NCBI GenBank assembly: GCA_964007475.1
Contig: OZ023273.1
Coordinates: 32,975,287-33,039,286 of the forward strand
DNA from: Hybos culiciformis
Lineage: Eukaryota; Arthropoda; Insecta; Diptera; Hybotidae
DNA length: 64,000 nt
Direction of reading: 5' to 3'
Of this stretch, positions 28,891-41,295 are shown in pieces (position 1 is the first letter of the stretch; each line of letters begins with the position of its first letter). Under the pieces are notes generated by a model. That model saw only the letters and a list, made by a program, of their open reading frames with translations. It did no database searches and was not told the origin of the DNA. Position numbers and translations under genes: made by a program.

Positions 28891-28918
28891 ACTTACCTAA
28901 AGTAAGAATTAAAATTAT
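28891..28918 (-). other. Weaker candidate recursive splice site
   Basis: The minus strand reads TTTTAATTCTTACTTTAG joined directly to GTAAGTACTT, junction 28897/28896. The donor half is perfect, but the pyrimidine tract is broken by purines and the acceptor is TAG rather than CAG. Its strand and position between the two stronger sites fit a ratchet series; on its own it would be weak. Confidence 0.3.
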
Positions 28919-30079
28919 GTATGGGAATATTATATATTTTTTTGAAAATTACTATAAGTTCATAAGTATTTTGTTTTATTTTTAATTATAATCGAGTACA
29001 GCGTCATATTTTTGTGCTTACAAACAACCACACAATTTAGTTTAACGTGACGCTAAATAGATTATACGGTTTGTCTAGAAAGAAATTTTTTTTCTTAACG
29101 TGTAAACCAAGGCTTAAAAATGTATCGAGGAGTGAAGATAAAAATTGTATAAGTAAAACTAAAAACATTAACTGCACATAATATCCAAAAAATTGATTAG
29201 ATCGGTATGTTAATTTAAATACACATTTGAAAACTCCCAGCTCCCGAAAAGGGTAAACAATAAATGTAGCCCAGTTTTTTTTTTTTTTTTTTTATTAAAT
29301 CTCAATTAAAAAATATAAAATCCAGGACATTATATAAAAGCTTTTAGATATAATTAAAACTAATTTTAATTATTTGTTGCCACAAAAAGAAAATCTACTG
29401 TTCAGTTAATTAATATAATTTTCATAATTGAAAAGCATTTTTTGTTTTCAAATGCGTTAAATAATAATATTCAGATATTATTAGTGCCTAAAAAATTTAT
29501 AAATTATTTCCCGATTTCCCCTTACTATGGTACTAAAAAAAAAAAATCAAAGACCGCATAAAACCATTGAAATCGAAAACCGCACAAGCAAAAACTCTAC
29601 TGTTGAATTTCAAATAAAAACAAAAATACAATCAGAAAAAATTTTTTTTAATAAAATTAACAGCGATACCATTTATTTTCCGTAGAACTTATAATAAATG
29701 AAAAAAAAAAAACATTAAAATTAAAATGATTATTAAATAAAACATCTCGTGAAACTTAAAAAATCATTAAAAGCTATTATGAAAGCATATCCATCATTCT
29801 TGCATATACAGTATATATAACATACCTAGACCTACTGAAATTTAGATAAACAAACCCACGTACAAACATAGATACTTAAATGTTGAAATTTTAAAATCAA
29901 AAGACATTATTCGTTTTTATGTTTCGTCTAGCCCTTGATTACAATTTTAAAATTATTAATAATTTTTCAACTAGAGCAAAATTACGCTCTTTGAAAAGGT
30001 TTTTTGGAATACATATAAAATGTATCTTGAATTCTGTTTTTTTTTTTTGTCTTTAAAAACACTCTGCTGTTGTTAGAAA

Positions 30080-30214
30080 CAACTTTGTTGTTAAACGCAA
30101 CTTTGTTGTTAAGTTCTGAAATGTCCATTTAACATAATTATATATTATTAAATAAAAGTCTGGAGTTTGTTTGAAAGTTTCTAATGAAAACTTTGCTTTT
30201 TAATGAAACTCCAG
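30080..30214. repeat. Direct and inverted short repeats
   Basis: CAACTTTGTTGTTAA is present twice in tandem (30080 and 30098), each copy itself nearly palindromic. Just downstream CTGGAGTTT (30160) and AAACTCCAG (ending 30214) bound a 55-bp hairpin. Confidence 0.35.
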
Positions 30215-33140
30215 TGTAAAAATATTATTTTTCTACGAATTTTTGATAAATGTAGGTAAAAGAAAATGTAAACTTAAGTAATTGAAGAAAAAATATCAGA
30301 AACAACTTTAACACTCTAAACATAATATAGGTCTTATAGTCTGAAAAACAGATGAAGTTGAACTTTTTAACAGATTTCTATTTTTTTTTTTTAAATAATT
30401 GTATAAAGAGAATTTAATTGAAAAATATTATATTTTTGGTGAGTTTTTTTTTTTTATTTTTATTATAATATTTATGCCATAATTTTTATTTCTGTTTCTA
30501 TGTTTTTTTTTTTTCGTTATTCATTCATTCATTATGGTGTAGTTTCTTCCTGTAATTTATGCGTAACAAAAACACTAAAAATATGTTTTGAGTACAAAAA
30601 TTTTGAAGTGAAAGTTATTATAAAATTGTACTTATGTACTTTTGATATTTTTCGAATTAATTTTTTTTTATTTTTATTTTAAGTTCATATTGAAAGAAAA
30701 AAAAAATATTATTGCTAATACTACAATTTTCAGTAAACGCATAAATTAAAGAAAAAAAAAAAACTTTTTAATTGTGGTAATTTACAATTCGCTGTGGAAA
30801 TACTAGCTAGGTATATATTTATAAATTTTTTTTTCAATGAAAATTTCTTTTTTACTTGTTTTTCAATTGAGATATCTAGAGTAAAAATAAATTTTTTGAT
30901 AATTAAATTAAACCGTTTCAACATAAAAATCATTGAGCCCTGCAGGTTTCAGAAAAATAACAGTCATAAAATTATGGTTATTTTGTAGTTTCTAGAGCTG
31001 AAAATGTAATTTTTTTTTTTTTAAATGATAGTTATTTAGATGAAATTTCTGAGATTTTTGAAGGTTTTTTGTTTGCTAAATATTTTTAAGAATACTTACT
31101 ATAAATTGGTATAGAAATAATATATAATCAATAATTATAGTTAGATTCTTTACTTCAACATTTTTCGAAATTAAGTGAAAAGGTAATAATATTTTATTAG
31201 ATTTTGATGCAGAATTTCAAACATATATCAAATAAAAAGCTAGGTATAATGTTTATGTTTTTTTTTTCCTGCAAATGAATTGGACAATAAACATTATAAT
31301 TAATAATTGTAATTATACAAAAGTATTATAAAATAAAATTTATAATGTGTAATTACCCATTTATTTATGTGAAATATTATTTAATAAACAAACGTAATCA
31401 TTAAAATATATATTAGAGCAGCAAACATGAAATTTAAATTGACCAAAAATATATAAAATAAAAAGAATTATTACTCCTAATTCTTAAAATTTCTTATAAA
31501 ATAAACATGAACAAGTAAATTTTTAAATACTATAACTTTGTATTGAAAAATAAAAACAATAGTATTAGGAAACTAGAAATCTTCAATTTCTAAAAAAAAA
31601 AAATCTATTTAAGTTATCATTATGTATGTTTGCATTGTTAACATAAACTAAATTATTTATAACAAAATATAGAAACCGAACAAGTTTCTCAAATTGATAC
31701 AATTGTTCTACATAAACCAAAAGTAAAACTGCTAGATAAATACTTGTAACTTTAAACACACACAATTTCAAAATAGAAAATTTTATTAATAATTTATTAT
31801 TATAAAGTTCTTATTAAAATTTCAACCTGTTTTGGTAGATTTTTTTTTTCATGCAGATAGAATAGTGAATAAAAGTAGTATCGGAAATCATAAATAAGTT
31901 TGAAAAGAATAATAAGTTACTTACATTAAATGATGTGTATAGTTAAATAACAAATATGAAAATGTCAAATACCTAACAACAGATCCATCAAATTAAAGCA
32001 TCAATCTGTATATTACTTAGTAAGTAGATACTTCAGTTAAAATACTTATTTCAACAGTCTTGTCTCTAAGTAAACATATTTTGATTTTAATTTGAAGAAA
32101 AATTTCTGCAATATGTATTTATAATAAAATAACTAATAAAAAATATATCAATTTTTGAATTTTTTGTTAGTGTTTATACTTTGAAATATTATTTTTATAC
32201 GTATATAATACATACCTACTTAATTAAATAAATACAACTAAGAACAAGCGGAAATTTTATTATCTAACCATAAGTACAATATAATTTAATGTTATATGCA
32301 TTGTCATCAAAAAAAATAAAAAAAAGGGATAATATTTCGATAATAAGTTTATATGATTTTATATCAAATCATTGGTTTCAAGGTAATTTATGATTTGAAT
32401 AAAAATTAAAAATAATAAATTTCCGGTCAATTAATGAATAGTTTTTATTTAGTTTTTTTTTTTTTTATACAACGCTTACTCAGTAATCATGAGTATTTCT
32501 AAAGCTAAAAAAAATTATAACATTTTTATAACATACATTTTTTTTTTTATTACTTATGTACAAATAATAACCTACATTTTTTATGTACATAATATATTTT
32601 TATTTTAATAAATTAATCAATTTCATTTTTATACAATTTTATTCGCCATAATAATTTAAATTAAAAGAGAAATCATCGTTGGTTCCAGAATAAGAATATT
32701 TTAATTAAAGCATGAAATTAAACTTTGAATTTTAATTATTAAAAATTATTTTTGTATATAAATAATATTATGAATGTGATGTTAGATAAATTTTGTTTAT
32801 AATTATTACAATTCAAATTTATTTGAAAGTAATATGTGGTATTTACTTTTAACTAAAAATTATTTTTAAAGATGACGGAAGCTTTTGGTAAAGAGACATT
32901 GAACTTCAAAAATCCGCTACTGACTTTACATTTTATGATAAATTATTAGCTGATAGTTTAAAAAAAAAAAGTAAACGATAGAAATTTAAACAAAAAAATT
33001 TAAGTTGAATTAAATTAAAAAAGTTAAGCTTATGATTAAAAATTTAATATTTATATAAGTTAAAAATTTAAGAATATCAAAATTTTTATTATCTGAAAAT
33101 TTTGTTCATCTGTTTTAAAATAACATGTCAACAATAGTAG

Positions 33141-33212
33141 TACTACAGATCGGGTAAAATAGGTTTTTTCTTATAAAATTTTAACAGAAAATTTTTTACC
33201 CGATCTGTAGTA
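33141..33212. mobile_element. 72-bp TA-flanked hairpin (mini-MITE)
   Basis: TACTACAGATCGGGTAAAA and its inverted copy bound a short AT spacer. TA occurs at both outer edges, and a GTAG and CTAC pair extends the symmetry. The size and TA edges suggest the two ends of a mariner-like element brought together by internal deletion. Confidence 0.5.
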
Positions 33213-36200
33213 TACTACCTTTAAATTGAGCTTAAAGGTAAAAAGAAGAGTAATACACTTTGACATGAAATTTAATAATGAAATATTTCTTTTAATCAGC
33301 AAAATTTTATACGTTTAAAAATACATAAATAAATCGATCGATATTAAAATAGAAAAAAAAAAAAAAAAATAACTAACAATCTTATAATAATTCAATGTTA
33401 TTCTATTATAAGTATTTTGTTTGTATTTGCTTTTTAAGGTTTTATTTCCCATAAAAAATATTTTCACTCTTTAAAGGACGGAAAAAGCTCAAATCGCCTC
33501 ATAACACACAGGTAAGTATTCCAATAATTGCATCAGAAATTTTGAAATTGAAATTTAAATAGAAAATTTATTGATTAAAAATTTATGACTCAGCCTCGAA
33601 AAAATTAAAAATTTTCTTTAACAGGTAGCATAAACATATCTTAGTCGCACTTGATTACGTATTGTTAAATTAATTTGGTAATTATGAAATTAAATACTAT
33701 AAAATTAATAAAATGTGAGATGTTGCATTTTGGATAAGTACTAATTTTTTTTTTGTTAGGATGTACTAATACCTCCATCAACATCTCAAATATTTATCAA
33801 ACATGTTGTTGAATGCTTTAAATTTTATTTTTAAAATGTATTTTCTAAAACCATTCATCGGGTGATGATGTAAAATAAATTAAGGTGGGCACGAGCATGT
33901 ACGTTGTTTTTTTTTTTCAAAATTTAAAACAACATTTCATACTTCATTATCTCTAGACATTCGTATGTAATACCTTTTTCTTTACGTTTTAATATTTTAG
34001 TCTTTATCAGAATTTGAAATTCGTACAGATACAATGTTAAATTATTTTATTTTTGCAATTTATTAGAATTTATTGAAAAAAAAATATAAATAAATATAGT
34101 TATAATTTATAATGAAGAATACTATAATTTGTACCCACCAAAGTGACCCCGATTTAATTTAAATTCTTTAAAGATACAAATTTATCATTTTATCAAAGCA
34201 CATCCCAAGTGATATAAATGTCTTGTCTATCTTGGAATGGAATTTATCATTCATGAATGAATTTTTTTTTTTTATACATACTTACTTTAGTATTTATGTT
34301 TCAAAGGTGAACCATTAATGTATTATTTATTTTATTCCAATATAATATTTTACTACATATATGTACAATAGACATACATTATAAATGTGGAAAAATGTAT
34401 ATGTTTTGAATTTGTAAAAATATTTCACACAGATTATAGCAAAGTTTTGACATAGTTTTTATTCTTAATGTAGGTAGGCTTTATTTATTTATTTATTTTT
34501 TTTATATATGCACACGTAAGTATATAATATTATGTTCTAGATAATTTATTTATTATTGTGACAATTTTACGGTTAAATTAAAAATACAATATTGATGACT
34601 AAGATTTTGCAAATTAGTGATTCAAAAGTGCATATGTACATGTATAATAATAATAGTAAAAATATATTATATTGATTATTATTATATATTTTTTTGCTCA
34701 ACTTATTACTAGAAGGGAATGAAAAATAAAAATAAAATTGATTAAGCTTAATTAATTTCCCACCTTTGTTGTAGGCATATTTTTGAATGTTAATTAGGTA
34801 TACGTATTTAAGACCTAAATGTTTTCATTAACTTTTACTTCTTTTTTTTTTTGAATATATTAAAATAAAAAAGGTGGCATAAGTTATGATCCTACTCAGC
34901 AATTAAAATTTTAATTGCGTATAAATAAAGTCATGTTTTAAAAATATAATATGTTGTTTTTAACTATTTTTAGAATTGTTTATTTAACACAATAAATTTG
35001 CACTAAGAAGTATACTATACTAAGTATATGAAATCAACTTTAAGAAATTAATTAACTTGCATTTTTTTGTTTTTCAAAAACTCGTTATTCAAGATGTAAA
35101 AAGTTTTTAAGAAATTCTTTTGCTTTTAAAAAAAAAAAAAACATTTAATAATCTTTGCTCTATTTAGATGCGAACATTATTCCTTGAAATTTGACACGAT
35201 TAAAGAATTTAATTATTGATTATTGACACTAATCAAATGATCTAACGCTTTAATCTATAATTTAAAAAACATTGACTTTTTAATAAAATTAGTTAAGATG
35301 ATTTTATGCGAATCTTTTTTCCTCAGAAAATCAGAATATTGCGTCCAAAGAAAATAAATTCTATTTCAATACATTATTTTATTTTTGTTTATTTGACACG
35401 CAATAAAAGTTCATTCTCATTTTTATAAAATTGTTTTTCACTGAAAGAATATTTTGAAATATATAAATTAAATTCTGTACCAGAATTTCAATCTATTCAA
35501 TCTATTTATTTATTTTTTTCGATGACTTAAGTATAATTGTGGTTTATTATGCGGTTTATTATTATAAACTTTACTTTTTGTACGAAATGTCATGCTGAAA
35601 TGTTATGGAATGGCAGAAATTGACTCACTCGTTTAACTTGCAATATATCGAATTTTTATATTTAAAAAATGCTTATTGTTTGCAACTTTGTTAGGACCAA
35701 AAATGTTGAGAACAAACAACATATATAAGTACTTCAAACTTGTTTTTCTTTTCTTCAATTTTAATATTTTTTTATGAATTAAGGTATGCATTTTTTTCAA
35801 GACACTCTAAAAGAAAAGGAAAGTATGTATTATTCTTTCAAAACTACATAAATTTTTATGTTCGGAAAGTTTAAGGATATAATGTAAGTATCAAAAATCG
35901 ATTTAAGAAAATGTTTTAAGACAACAATGCTTCCAGTTTTTTTTTTATTTTGTTAAATTCAAATAAAAGTGAAAAAAAATAAACTTACACTTTTCTCAAA
36001 GAAGTTTTTTTATTAAGTATATATCTTAATTTAAATTATGTGAAATTTTCATATGAAGTGTTATAGTTTTTTTATTTTTAAATTATAATCTTTATATCTA
36101 TTTTTTTTTTTTTTTATTAAAATAAAAAGGAAAATGTAAGTTTGAAATTTTTTATTCAATAATTTTTTTTTTCATTCTGTTATGATTTTCATCACATCCT

Positions 36201-37335
36201 ATAATTTTATTTTATTATTATTTTGTTTGGGAAAGTTAATTGAATCTTGATGGTAACAGTGAAAAAAAAAATTAATAAATATTTTATCGCAAAAAAAAAA
36301 AAAACAATCTACAATTTAAAATCAAATAAAGTAAGTTAGTATGTGATTTCATTGGTGAAAAAAAAAAGCTATTTTAAAATCATAACATGCTTTTTATGAT
36401 ATTTTTTATTTGTTTTTTATGAAACAAATAATTGTTTTTTCTTTTCTAACTTAATTTCGCTATTTATGATTTCATTTCAATTTTTTTCAGTTTAGAAAAT
36501 AATTTTTTTTTAGAACACAAGATTTTCACAAAGAAAAAACATTATTATTCGCGGTATTATAGTGTGTCAATAAATTAAAATTGTTTTTGAATGAAATTAC
36601 AATTTGTTTATATTTTTAGTTTTTAAAATCATATGAATCGCTTATGAGTCAAGAAAGTGAAGTTGAAAAAAAAATCACTAAAACTTATTGCAGGTTCCAA
36701 AATTAGTTGAAATAAAAGATTGATACCATCAAAAACAAAAAATATAGAAAACTAACTCATAAATGAAGAATGGGGTTCATTTTCAAAATTTCGATTTAAG
36801 ATAGTTCATTTTTAAGATATCTGACCACAACAATCCAAACATATTTTTCATCGAAGTCCAAATCGGTGTCTAAATTCTTTTAAACAATTGAAATCAAACC
36901 ATTTTTGAAGTTCTTCTAATCGACATCTATCTAAGTAGAATCTCGTTCTTAACTCGTGGTGAAAATTAATGAGATTATGCATATTTCAAAGAATTGAAAT
37001 CGTGTTGGCTAAAAAATTAACTTTATTTTGGAACTTTGAAGTTTGTGAATTTTTTTTTTATTAGAAATTTTTTTCGGTATAATTTAGAAATTCAAATTTT
37101 TCGATTTTGCACCATTAAGCTCTATGTAGTTTCTGTGAATTCCTACACTATTTTTCAGTTAAAAAAAATGCTAAAAAAAAATGTTAAAAAAAAATTAGTC
37201 CCTAGTTCCAATTTTTTTAAATAAAAAAAAGTAAATAAAATAAAAACATTTTGTAAGTTTTTTTTTTCTTTAATTTTTATATTGTTGCAAATAAAACAAT
37301 TGTTGACAGTGTATCATGTGTTTCTTATTTATTTA

Positions 37336-37360
37336 ATATTATTATTATTATTATTTTTGA
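37336..37360. repeat. (ATT)n microsatellite
   Basis: About six ATT units in a row. Shorter TTA and ATT runs occur near 21908 and 48907. Confidence 0.6.
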
Positions 37361-37716
37361 ACAATAAAAAGCTTAAATGCAAAAAAAAATTATATTAATT
37401 TAAAAAAGCAAAAACAATTTTTCAAATTAAAATGTTTTCTTTTTCTGACTTTACTGCAAAATAATTTTCAAGGTAAAATCATATGGGTGAAAGAAAATGA
37501 AAATTTTTATCTAAAATAGATATAGTATAGTATAGGTATTATTTGTGAGTTAGTGTAAAATAATTTTATCATTATTATTCACACGGAAATTCCGCACAAA
37601 TTACTCACAAATTTATATATTTTTCTATAAACACTTCAGATTTCTATAACTTTTTTAGATCTTCACGTTTTGATATCATCATCCGCCAGTAGTACCTAAG
37701 TAAATACAAAACAGCC

Positions 37717-37843
37717 ATTACTCATCAGAGAAACAACTTTTTAATTTTCTCCTTGAAGGAAAGTTGTAACTAATGTACGTACCTACTGAAAAGTATATTC
37801 TTTTGTAGCTTATAAGGAAATTATACGCATCTGATGAGTGAGG
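37717..37843. repeat. Imperfect foldback
   Basis: CATTACTCATCAGA on the left pairs with the inverted TCTGATGAGTGAGGGATG at the right. An inner ACAACTTT and AAAGTTGT pair lies between 37732 and 37773. Possibly an old MITE; ends not defined. Confidence 0.3.
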
Positions 37844-38231
37844 GATGAATGTACTAAGTACAAGAAATATATATATAACAGATGTAAAATTTGTTATGTA
37901 AATTATTTAGTAGTTGAAGAGACATTTAGGAGTATCATGCTCCCGATAGAATTTATTACGTAACCGTGAATTTGCGTTTACTTACGTTACGAATTCAAAA
38001 TAAAAAAAAAAATATGTATCATTGTGGTTTACCGAAATAAAAATTGATAAAAAATAATTATATGTATATTATATACGGGCTAAACGTATTTTTTCTGTGG
38101 TGAGTTATACGTAGAAAGAAATGATTTTGATATTAGAAAAACAAAAATTAAACGATTGTTAAAAATAAGATAAATTAAGTATAAATTAATATTTTAACTT
38201 ACTAACTCTTTGCTGAGCAAATAATTTGTTG

Positions 38232-38260
38232 ACTTACCTGGAAAAATAAAAAGAATAATA
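38232..38260 (-). other. Candidate recursive splice (ratchet) site
   Basis: Read on the minus strand, a pyrimidine-rich run (ATTCTTTTTATTTTTC) leads into CAG, followed at once by GTAAGTC, so a good 3' splice site abuts a good 5' splice site with no exon between. The junction is 38238/38237. Such zero-length exons are the established mark of recursive splicing in long insect introns. It has the same strand as the exon ending at 62370 and lies about 24 kb inside the proposed intron, a reasonable ratchet step. Whether it is used cannot be seen from sequence. Confidence 0.5.
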
Positions 38261-39718
38261 TTTAAATTTTAATTCATTCCAAATTTACAGAAAAATCAAT
38301 AACACTATAAATGTGCACTATACTACACTTAAAATAAAGCAAAAAGTAAAAATATAATCAAAAAATGACAAGAAATATGATTTTATGTGTGTTAACTGTT
38401 TATTTCTTTCAACCTTCGAGTCTCATACAAACGTAAAGATTCGTAAGCAATATATTTTTAAAATCATTTAGTTACGAATTTGCAGAACAATCATGGGTTT
38501 AATAGCCATGAATTTATTTAAAATAAATTGTACGATAAATTTATTTAAGCGATCTTATAAAAACCTAAACACAAATTTATTGTTGTTATTTAATACTTCA
38601 AAGGCGACTTCTGTCTTTATTCCCCCTATGTACGCGTTTTATGAGTATTGAATTATTTTATGAAAAATAATATTAAAAATAACATACTTTTTTTTTATTA
38701 TGATGAGTATTATATTAAAAAAAAATATAAAATAAAAGTCGTTCGTGCAACTTTTAAAACACATAAGTTATTATAATTTTTATTATTAGGAATTTTTGAG
38801 CAAATTAAAATTTAAGTTTTAAATTGAGAAATTTGGATATTAGAACTCTGGTGGTTTCCGTGTCATGATGAGGTGTGTGCAATACTCTGGGGAACCTGCA
38901 CATAATATATTAATGGATTCTTAGCATATATCAGAAATTTCTGTGAATTTATGTAGACATGTAATTATATTTAAACTTTTCCCAAAAATCTGACAAAACA
39001 CTCTAGAAATAAAGATAGTGTTTAATAAAGGCCCCTAATTTTTGATCCATTTAGGAGCTCCTTGAGATCATATTGTTAGATATTAAATTAAAATCATCAA
39101 ATACACTTACTTTTGTTAAGATAATAAATATACAGACTGTCACATGCAAAGGTTAACCTATTCCAATGCTCTTAAGAAACCTTTCAAAATTAAATTTTTT
39201 TTTTTTTAATTTGTTTGAATTCTAAACATAATAATGTCTTCTAGATATAAAATTAAATCTATGTAACACTAACGATAAATATACATAAAATAGAATATAC
39301 TTATTTATGGTAACTAAACTTATGTATATTACCTATACATAACAGTTAATACATGTTGCAATATAAGTAAATATAAGTAAATATACAATAAAACAAATGC
39401 AATTTTATTTCACAAAACATATATGTAAATTTGGATTCGCGTGATTGAAAAACATGTTCTGGAGCATAACTCTAACGCAATAAAAATAACTTCTATTCCC
39501 ATTTGTTGAAAATTAACTGACATCTGTATAATAAGTTCAACATTTAAAAAATTTAAATAAGTACATACCACTTATAGTGCAAAAGGAAACCTTTATTTAC
39601 ATTTGCTTTTAGTTAGTATATTACCCTGATACATACTTAAATACCTACTTAAAATTACTTAATGTTCTTTGCATTAAGGACTTAGTCATTCAACTGGAAT
39701 GACATGCATATTATGCAG

Positions 39719-39746
39719 GTTCTTGTCTTTATTTTTCAGGTAAGAC
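39719..39746 (+). other. Plus-strand juxtaposed acceptor and donor, recursive-site-like
   Basis: TTCTTGTCTTTATTTTTCAG is followed immediately by GTAAGACAT, junction 39739/39740. The acceptor half is very good; the donor has A at position +6, still acceptable. It lies on the opposite strand from the gene inferred at the right end, so it implies an overlapping plus-strand long intron or is a chance match. No plus-strand exon to its left was recognised. Confidence 0.3.
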
Positions 39747-40627
39747 ATATTATTATTATAAGTAAAGCAAGCACTTACATTGTAAATTATTTTTCTATAA
39801 ACTTCCTATAACTACATGATAGAATATTTTTTCCATTTGTTTTCAATGAACAAGTCAAAATAATTCGACAATTTTAAAGAAGAGTTCGTGTTCTTTCGAA
39901 TCAACAGCAGACGATGTTGTGACATTTCAGTGAAATTTATTGTAAATAATTATTTACAATATTTTTTGTTTTTTAAGAAGAATACTTCAACACATGATAT
40001 AATTAAATAAAATATTAAAATTTACAAAACTCAGTTCATATAAATTAAAATAAAAACTTAAAATTAAAGAATAAAACTTTTTTTATTCATATTTACTGAG
40101 GGAAACAAATTTCTAGAATCGTGAAACACACTTTCATAATCATTAAAATTTCAGAAAAAAGAAGAATTTTCATAATTCAAGTCGAATTCACTTGATATGT
40201 TAAATACTTGCTTAAATTTTCCAATTTTTGCTCGTCTGTTTTTTATGGCTTTTTCCATGATTCAAGTAAATTTATTTTGATTGATTTAATGGGCTTATTT
40301 TCATTAATCAAGTAATTATTTCTTCATTTATGTAAATATTTCTTAATTTAAGTAAATATTTACTTGATGTGATTCTAACACAGTTTAAGAATTTTTTTCC
40401 TTGGTTTGTGTATTTTTTTTTACCATGAAAAATGAAAATTATAAGCATGATTCTTTGTGAATACATTTCTTATTTGATGATAATTTTTTCATATTCTATG
40501 GTTACAGTTTTCCATTAGTTAAATAAATTATTTCTTGATTTTAAGACATTTTTTGAATCTTAAAAAAGATATTATAGTCAGTATAGAATTTATATTTTCT
40601 ATTTTACACACATTCTAAATTTCAATT

Positions 40628-40697
40628 GCTTAGCCTAGTGGTAGAGTTGAACGTTTGCAATGCAAAAGAACAAGGTTCGAATCCCGAAGAGAGGGCA
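40628..40697 (+). repeat. tRNA-like module, left copy (tRNA-derived SINE head or pseudogene)
   Basis: TAGCCTAGTGGTAGAG matches an internal A box and GGTTCGAATCC is a perfect B box, at normal tRNA spacing. A TTTGCAATG sequence sits where the anticodon loop would be; it reads as TGC or GCA depending on loop register. The anticodon and T stems pair poorly and the acceptor does not close, so this is not a functional tRNA. An A-rich tail follows, as in SINEs. Confidence 0.55.
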
Positions 40698-40932
40698 TGA
40701 GAAAAATCAAATAAAAATCAATTAAATTTAATAAAATTTAAATATAAATAAAATAAATAAAAAATTATAAAGAAAAAAATTAATAAATAAAATAAAAAAA
40801 AAATTAAAAAAAAAAAAAAAAATAAAAAAAAACAAAAAAAAAAAAATAAATAAAAAAATAAAATAAAAATAAAAATAAAAAAAAATTAAAAAATAATATG
40901 AAATAAAAAAAATTTTTTTTTTCGCATAATTG

Positions 40933-41001
40933 TCGTCCTCTTCAAGATTCGAACCTGGGTCCTCAGCATTGCAAACCGACATCTCTACCTATAGGCTAAG
41001 C
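40933..41001 (-). repeat. tRNA-like module, right copy, opposite strand
   Basis: Read on the minus strand it has GCTTAGCCTATAGGTAGAG, then TTTGCAATGCTGAGG, then CAGGTTCGAATCTTG. Taking TTGCAAT as the loop gives a five-pair anticodon stem (two G-T pairs) with GCA, as in tRNA-Cys, and four of five T-stem pairs. The D and acceptor stems are poor. It is better preserved than the left copy and about two-thirds identical to it by eye. A pseudo-tRNA or SINE head rather than a working gene. Confidence 0.5.
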
Positions 41002-41295
41002 GATTGAAATGAAAAATGTATTTTTTAAGGTCATGCGTTTCTTGATTCGTGTTTCTTTTACACGAATTATCAAAAAAGTCCCACATTACAATGTCTTATT
41101 ATTTCTTCATTCACGCAAACAATATTTCTTTCATGAATTAAAGTTGATTGTTATGTGCATGAAAAAGTTCTAAAAAAGTTCTAAAAACAAAATACACGAT
41201 TCGAGAAAAAATGCGAACGGGTCAAAAACAAGTCCTTTTTTTGCATGATTTATTCACATTTTATATGATTTTAGCAATCTTTTCTCTCCGTGTTG

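Larger units (their letters stand above)
25967..33140. other. AT-rich noncoding with one weak ratchet site
   Basis: A small GC-richer spot at 28308-28340 (ACCGCGCACCGACAGG) carries no frame. Otherwise only homopolymers and the short repeats at 30080-30214. Frames at 26110-26313 and 27813-28040 are judged chance. Confidence 0.45.
33213..38231. other. AT-rich noncoding with one plus-strand exon-like spot
   Basis: At 33477-33511 a 35-base GC-richer piece lies between CTCTTTAAAG and a full donor, CACAG|GTAAGT, on the plus strand. It may be a chance pair of splice signals. The rest is low-complexity, with a microsatellite and an imperfect foldback. Confidence 0.35.
40093..41295. mobile_element. 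Composite element with two inverted tRNA-like modules
   Basis: The outer edges show a weak inverted match (TTACTGAGGGAAAC on the left, inverted CAACACGGAGAGAAAAG on the right). Inside, two tRNA-like modules face each other across an A-rich centre of about 230 bases (40698-40932). The homology also covers about a dozen bases ahead of each module (ATTTCAATYGCTTAGCCTA). The left arm repeats TTCAAGTAAAT and TTAAGTAAAT words and the right arm has TTCATGAATTA and CATGATTTATTCA words. No coding frame. Either two tRNA-derived SINEs inserted tail to tail, or one foldback element with tRNA-derived arms. Confidence 0.45.

Noticed and set aside
33477..33511. 35-base plus-strand microexon
   Set aside because: Good donor, but a short weak acceptor tract and no partner exon; kept only as a note in the flanking-region entry.
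40728..40982. 84-codon minus-strand frame
   Set aside because: It translates the tRNA-like module and the A-rich centre antisense, giving Phe/Ile/Tyr runs.
40628..41001. Functional tRNA-Ala or tRNA-Cys genes
   Set aside because: A and B boxes are present, but D and acceptor stems do not pair, so they are called tRNA-like repeats.
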